A stretch of 9,046 nt of DNA from Smithellaceae bacterium. GTDB taxonomy: Bacteria > Desulfobacterota > Syntrophia > Syntrophales > Smithellaceae. How positions within the stretch are numbered: the first letter of the stretch is position 1; each line of letters begins with the position of its first letter. The notes under the pieces were generated by a model. It did no database searches. It had not been told where the DNA came from and worked only from the letters and a program-made list of their open reading frames with translations. The position numbers and the translations under genes are program-made. Shown here one piece after another: positions 6,098-9,046 of the stretch. The stretch spans positions 1 to 9,046 of the forward strand of contig JAQVLL010000055.1 in assembly GCA_028704195.1 (NCBI GenBank), in the 5' to 3' direction.

Positions 6098-7476
6098 TCA
6101 TGATAAAAAAAATTTGGCACACCATAAGAAAATATCATCTGCTTCAGAAGGGCGACACCGTTGTGGTCGCCCTGTCGGGAGGGGCGGATTCCTGTGCGCT
6201 TTTGTGGTGCCTTGTGCGGCTTTCGGATGAGTATGGTTTAAAGCTGGTTGCCGCTCATTTCAATCATGGATTGCGTCAGGAGCAATCCGACGGGGACGAA
6301 GTTTTCTGCCGCTCTCTGGCACAGAAATTCGGCGTGGATTTTTTAACTCAGAAGATGCTCGATCCGTCCATTCCCAGGGGTGTGTCACCGGAGGACTATT
6401 TCCGACGCGAAAGGTATCGTTTTCTGGACAGGGTCGCTGCGGATTGCAAAGCGAACAAAATAGCGCTGGGCCATCACATGCAGGATCAGGCGGAGACCGT
6501 TCTGCTGAATATCTTGCGAGGCAGTGGCCTGGATGGACTCAAGGGGTTTCTGCCGATGCGGGACGCTAAATACATCCGTCCCCTGATCGGCGTGACACGG
6601 CAGGATATTATTGTCACGCTCAATGAAGCCGGCGTTGACTTTCGCGAAGACAGTACCAACAGCAGCTATGCGTATTTGCGCAACCGCCTGCGCGGTGAAC
6701 TGATCCCGCTTCTGCAAACAAAATATAATCCCCGGATTGAAGAAAACCTGGCACGCATGGCGGAAATTGTCCGCCGCGACGATGACTGGATCAGCGGGTA
6801 TGTGGACTCGATTCTCACATCGCCCCGGATTCAATATGAGAAGAACGAGGTGTCATTTTCTGCCGAATATTTTAAATCACTCCACGAGGCTCTGGGTTTC
6901 CGCCTTGTCAAAGCCCTTCTTGAAGGTCTTTCGCCGGAAGGCAGGGGTTTTTCATCGTCCCATATTCAGGCGGTCGTCGATCTGGTGATAAACAGCCCGT
7001 CCGGAAAAATCATTACATTGCCGTATTGCCTCAGAGCGAAAAAAGAGTATGACCGTATAGTTCTCCACTTCAACATTCAGGCGAAAACGATGGATTACGA
7101 ATATCCGTTGACGGTTCCGGGAATGATTGATTTAAAAGAAAGGAAGATTACATTATCTGCAATAAGAGGTGAGCCAAAAGACATAGATTTTAACTGTGTT
7201 GACAGGGTTTACTTTGATGAGGACAAAATCACAGAGCCCCTGCTGATCAGGAACCGCAGAAGAGGTGACTGGTTTGAGCCGTTGGGAACAAATGGATCGC
7301 AGAAAATCAAGAAGCTTTTTATTGACCGGAAAGTGCCGGGCAAAGAACGGGAGAGCATTGCGCTGGTTGCTGACAAGAATTCTGTAATCTGGATTGAAAA
7401 CATGCATATAAGCGAAAGAGTTAAAGTAACACATGAGACAAAAAATGTTTTAATTCTGGAGATCCGGACTCTTTGA
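6094..7476 (+). CDS. tilS: tRNA(Ile)-lysidine synthetase
   Basis: TilS uses ATP and lysine to convert C34 of the CAU-anticodon tRNA-Ile to lysidine, changing its reading from AUG to AUA and its charging from Met to Ile; it is normally essential. The 460-residue length fits the long, two-extra-domain form. The N-terminal ATP-pyrophosphatase domain has the P-loop SGGADS (28-33), AAHFNHGLR (53-61), RRERYRFL (104-111), GHHMQDQAET (126-135), IRPLIGVTRQDI (161-172) and the RNRLR tRNA-contact region (196-200). A middle substrate-binding domain (about 260-325) is followed by a C-terminal domain with RNRRRGDWFEPLG (386-398) and KIKKLFIDRKVP (404-415). The ATG at 6094 overlaps the previous stop as ATGA, and no strong Shine-Dalgarno is seen, so translational reinitiation is likely; an ATG at 6100 is an alternative. 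The 88-bp gap to ftsH carries a separate promoter candidate. Confidence 0.96.
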   Translation: MIMIKKIWHTIRKYHLLQKGDTVVVALSGGADSCALLWCLVRLSDEYGLKLVAAHFNHGLRQEQSDGDEVFCRSLAQKFGVDFLTQKMLDPSIPRGVSPEDYFRRERYRFLDRVAADCKANKIALGHHMQDQAETVLLNILRGSGLDGLKGFLPMRDAKYIRPLIGVTRQDIIVTLNEAGVDFREDSTNSSYAYLRNRLRGELIPLLQTKYNPRIEENLARMAEIVRRDDDWISGYVDSILTSPRIQYEKNEVSFSAEYFKSLHEALGFRLVKALLEGLSPEGRGFSSSHIQAVVDLVINSPSGKIITLPYCLRAKKEYDRIVLHFNIQAKTMDYEYPLTVPGMIDLKERKITLSAIRGEPKDIDFNCVDRVYFDEDKITEPLLIRNRRRGDWFEPLGTNGSQKIKKLFIDRKVPGKERESIALVADKNSVIWIENMHISERVKVTHETKNVLILEIRTL

Positions 7477-7502
7477 TGATGGATGAACGTCCAAGAAAAT
7501 AT

Positions 7503-7529
7503 TTGAGTTAAATTGGATAGTATTATAAA
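7503..7529 (+). promoter_or_regulatory. Candidate promoter for ftsH
   Basis: TTGAGT (7503-7508) and TATAAA (7524-7529) are 15 bp apart, shorter than the ideal 17, in an AT-rich stretch between tilS and ftsH. Transcription would start near 7536, giving a leader of about 29 bases. I see no sigma-32-type heat-shock promoter (CTTGAA/CCCCAT). Confidence 0.35.
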
Positions 7530-7552
7530 GATTACAAATACAATTAATTTTA

Positions 7553-7557
7553 AGGAG
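7553..7557 (+). promoter_or_regulatory. Ribosome binding site fixing the TTG start of ftsH
   Basis: AGGAG, within TAAGGAGA, lies 7 bases before the TTG at 7565. The first in-frame ATG is 40 codons in, after the first transmembrane helix, so the TTG is clearly the start. Confidence 0.85.
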
Positions 7558-7564
7558 AAAGATA

Positions 7565-9046
7565 TTGAATCAGTTTCAAAAAAATACAGCACTTGTCCTG
7601 ACAGTGCTTCTGGTTTTTTTACTGGTCTGGCAGCTGTTTAATCAGCAGAAGCCAAGCTCAAAAGATATTAATTATACGGACATGTTGACCCATCTGAGCA
7701 GTGGGGAGATCACAGAAGTTACGATCCAGGGGGATGCTGTTACCGGAAAACTGGCAAGTGGAAACACGTTCAGAACCTACGCCCCTAAAGATGACGGGCT
7801 GGTTGCCATGTTCAGGGCGAAAAATGTGAAAATTACGGCCAAGCCGATCGAGGAAAATCCATGGTATATGATCTTTATTTCCTGGTTTCCCATGCTTCTG
7901 CTGATCGGCGTGTGGATATTTTTTATGCGGCAGATGCAGTCGGGCGGGGGAAAAGCCATGTCTTTCGGCAAAAGCAGGGCGCGACTGATTACCGACAAAT
8001 CCAAAAAAGTTACATTTGCCGATGTGGCAGGAATCAATGAAGCCAAGGCTGAGCTTGAAGAAGTGATCGACTTTTTAAAAGACCCGAAAAAATACACCCG
8101 GCTGGGCGGCCGAATCCCCAAGGGCCTATTGCTGGTGGGACCTCCGGGAACCGGTAAAACGCTTCTGGCGCGCGCGATAGCCGGCGAAGCCGATGTACCG
8201 TTTCTGAGCATCAGCGGTTCTGATTTTGTGGAGATGTTTGTCGGTGTCGGTGCCTCACGTGTAAGGGATTTGTTCAGTCAGGCCAAGAAAAACGCTCCCT
8301 GCATTATTTTTATCGATGAAATTGATGCCGTAGGACGGCACAGAGGCGCGGGTTTGGGAGGCGGCCATGACGAACGGGAACAGACACTGAACCAGCTGCT
8401 GGTGGAAATGGACGGCTTTGAGTCCAATGAAGGCGTGATTCTGGTTTCGGCGACCAACCGTCCCGATGTTCTGGATCCGGCGCTTTTACGGCCGGGACGT
8501 TTTGACCGACAGGTTGTTGTTCCGCTGCCGGATGTGAAAGGCAGGGAGAAAATATTTGAAGTGCATGCAAGAAAGCTCCCTGTCGCGGATGATGTTGATT
8601 ATGCGGTTTTGTCACGGGGAACGCCCGGTGCATCAGGCGCCGATATCGAGAATCTGGTCAATGAAGGAGCATTGAACGCGGCCCGTTTGAATAAAGAGAA
8701 AGTCAATATGGCCGATTTCGAATTTGCCAAGGACAAGATTTTAATGGGTACGGAAAGAAGAAGCATGGTCATCAGCGACATGGAAAAACGCAATACGGCT
8801 TATCATGAAGCCGGCCACACCCTGATTGCACGCATGATTCCCGGAACCGATCCCATCCACAAGGTGACGATTATCCCCCGCGGCAGAGCCCTGGGATTAA
8901 CCCAGCAGCTGCCGATTGATGAAAAACATACCTATCCCAGTAAATACCTGGAAGGGAATATCGCCGTCCTGCTGGGCGGGCGGGCAGCCGAAGAACTGGT
9001 TCTGAATGATTTTACCACCGGTGCAGGCAACGATATTGAAAGAGCC
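7565..9046 (+). CDS. ftsH: ATP-dependent zinc metalloprotease FtsH (3' end outside window)
   Basis: FtsH is a hexameric, inner-membrane AAA+ protease that degrades misfolded membrane proteins and short-lived regulators. The first 494 residues are present; family members usually run to about 600-650, so roughly the last fifth is cut off by the window edge, with no sign of a defect. In order: transmembrane helix 1 (about 9-24), a periplasmic domain (about 25-100), and helix 2 (about 103-121). The AAA+ module then has Walker A GPPGTGKT (192-199), pore loop FVGVGA (225-230), Walker B IIFIDE (247-252) and the second region of homology ATNRPDVLDPALLRPGRFDR (296-315, arginine fingers near 309 and 312). 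The peptidase zinc site is HEAGH (414-418), with a probable third ligand Asp490 in GAGNDIERA. Translation starts at TTG. The tilS-ftsH order is common in bacteria. Confidence 0.97.
   Translation, partial: MNQFQKNTALVLTVLLVFLLVWQLFNQQKPSSKDINYTDMLTHLSSGEITEVTIQGDAVTGKLASGNTFRTYAPKDDGLVAMFRAKNVKITAKPIEENPWYMIFISWFPMLLLIGVWIFFMRQMQSGGGKAMSFGKSRARLITDKSKKVTFADVAGINEAKAELEEVIDFLKDPKKYTRLGGRIPKGLLLVGPPGTGKTLLARAIAGEADVPFLSISGSDFVEMFVGVGASRVRDLFSQAKKNAPCIIFIDEIDAVGRHRGAGLGGGHDEREQTLNQLLVEMDGFESNEGVILVSATNRPDVLDPALLRPGRFDRQVVVPLPDVKGREKIFEVHARKLPVADDVDYAVLSRGTPGASGADIENLVNEGALNAARLNKEKVNMADFEFAKDKILMGTERRSMVISDMEKRNTAYHEAGHTLIARMIPGTDPIHKVTIIPRGRALGLTQQLPIDEKHTYPSKYLEGNIAVLLGGRAAEELVLNDFTTGAGNDIERA

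Noticed and set aside
7777..8211. Open frame of 144 codons on the - strand across ftsH
   Set aside because: It is antisense to the FtsH second membrane helix and Walker A region, whose conservation explains the open frame.

Overview
The window reads as ordinary chromosomal DNA from a Gram-negative bacterium. A lipobox-bearing SurA/PpiC-type foldase implies a periplasm. The roughly even base composition, the gene styles and the Rossmann/DUF2520-panB pair would fit a deltaproteobacterial (Desulfobacterota, for example Syntrophus-like) genome. That placement is an inference from general style, not from a marker gene. I see no phage, transposon, CRISPR, tRNA or rRNA signatures.

Layout. Block 1 (+ strand, 12-3464) holds a cytosolic GT-A-type glycosyltransferase. 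After a 107-bp gap with a plausible sigma-70 promoter come a lipoprotein parvulin-type peptidyl-prolyl isomerase and a metallo-beta-lactamase-fold hydrolase whose reading frames overlap by 14 bp. Block 2 (- strand, 5229-3528) is a two-gene unit: a Rossmann/DUF2520 dehydrogenase-like protein followed, with a 17-bp overlap, by panB (ketopantoate hydroxymethyltransferase). Blocks 1 and 2 converge, and almost all of the 63 bp between them is a degenerate 7-bp tandem repeat. Block 3 (+ strand, from 5453 to the window end) is a HAD phosphatase of the phosphoglycolate-phosphatase type, tilS (ATGA overlap), and ftsH, which begins at a TTG codon and is cut by the window edge. Blocks 2 and 3 diverge from a 223-bp intergenic region. 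It carries a good intrinsic terminator pointing towards the DUF2520-panB unit and a plausible promoter for block 3.

How the genes work together. PanB makes ketopantoate for coenzyme A synthesis. The DUF2520 partner is NAD(P)-binding by sequence and is a natural candidate for the next step, ketopantoate reduction, although this is not proven. TilS modifies a tRNA-Ile anticodon, and FtsH is the membrane AAA+ protease; they are neighbours in many bacteria. The foldase acts on exported proteins. The glycosyltransferase and the MBL hydrolase have no substrate that can be read from sequence.

I found no convincing new multi-gene system. The points most worth a second look are the DUF2520-panB coupling, the terminator in that unit's leader, and the heptamer repeat, which supplies the stop codon of the MBL gene.
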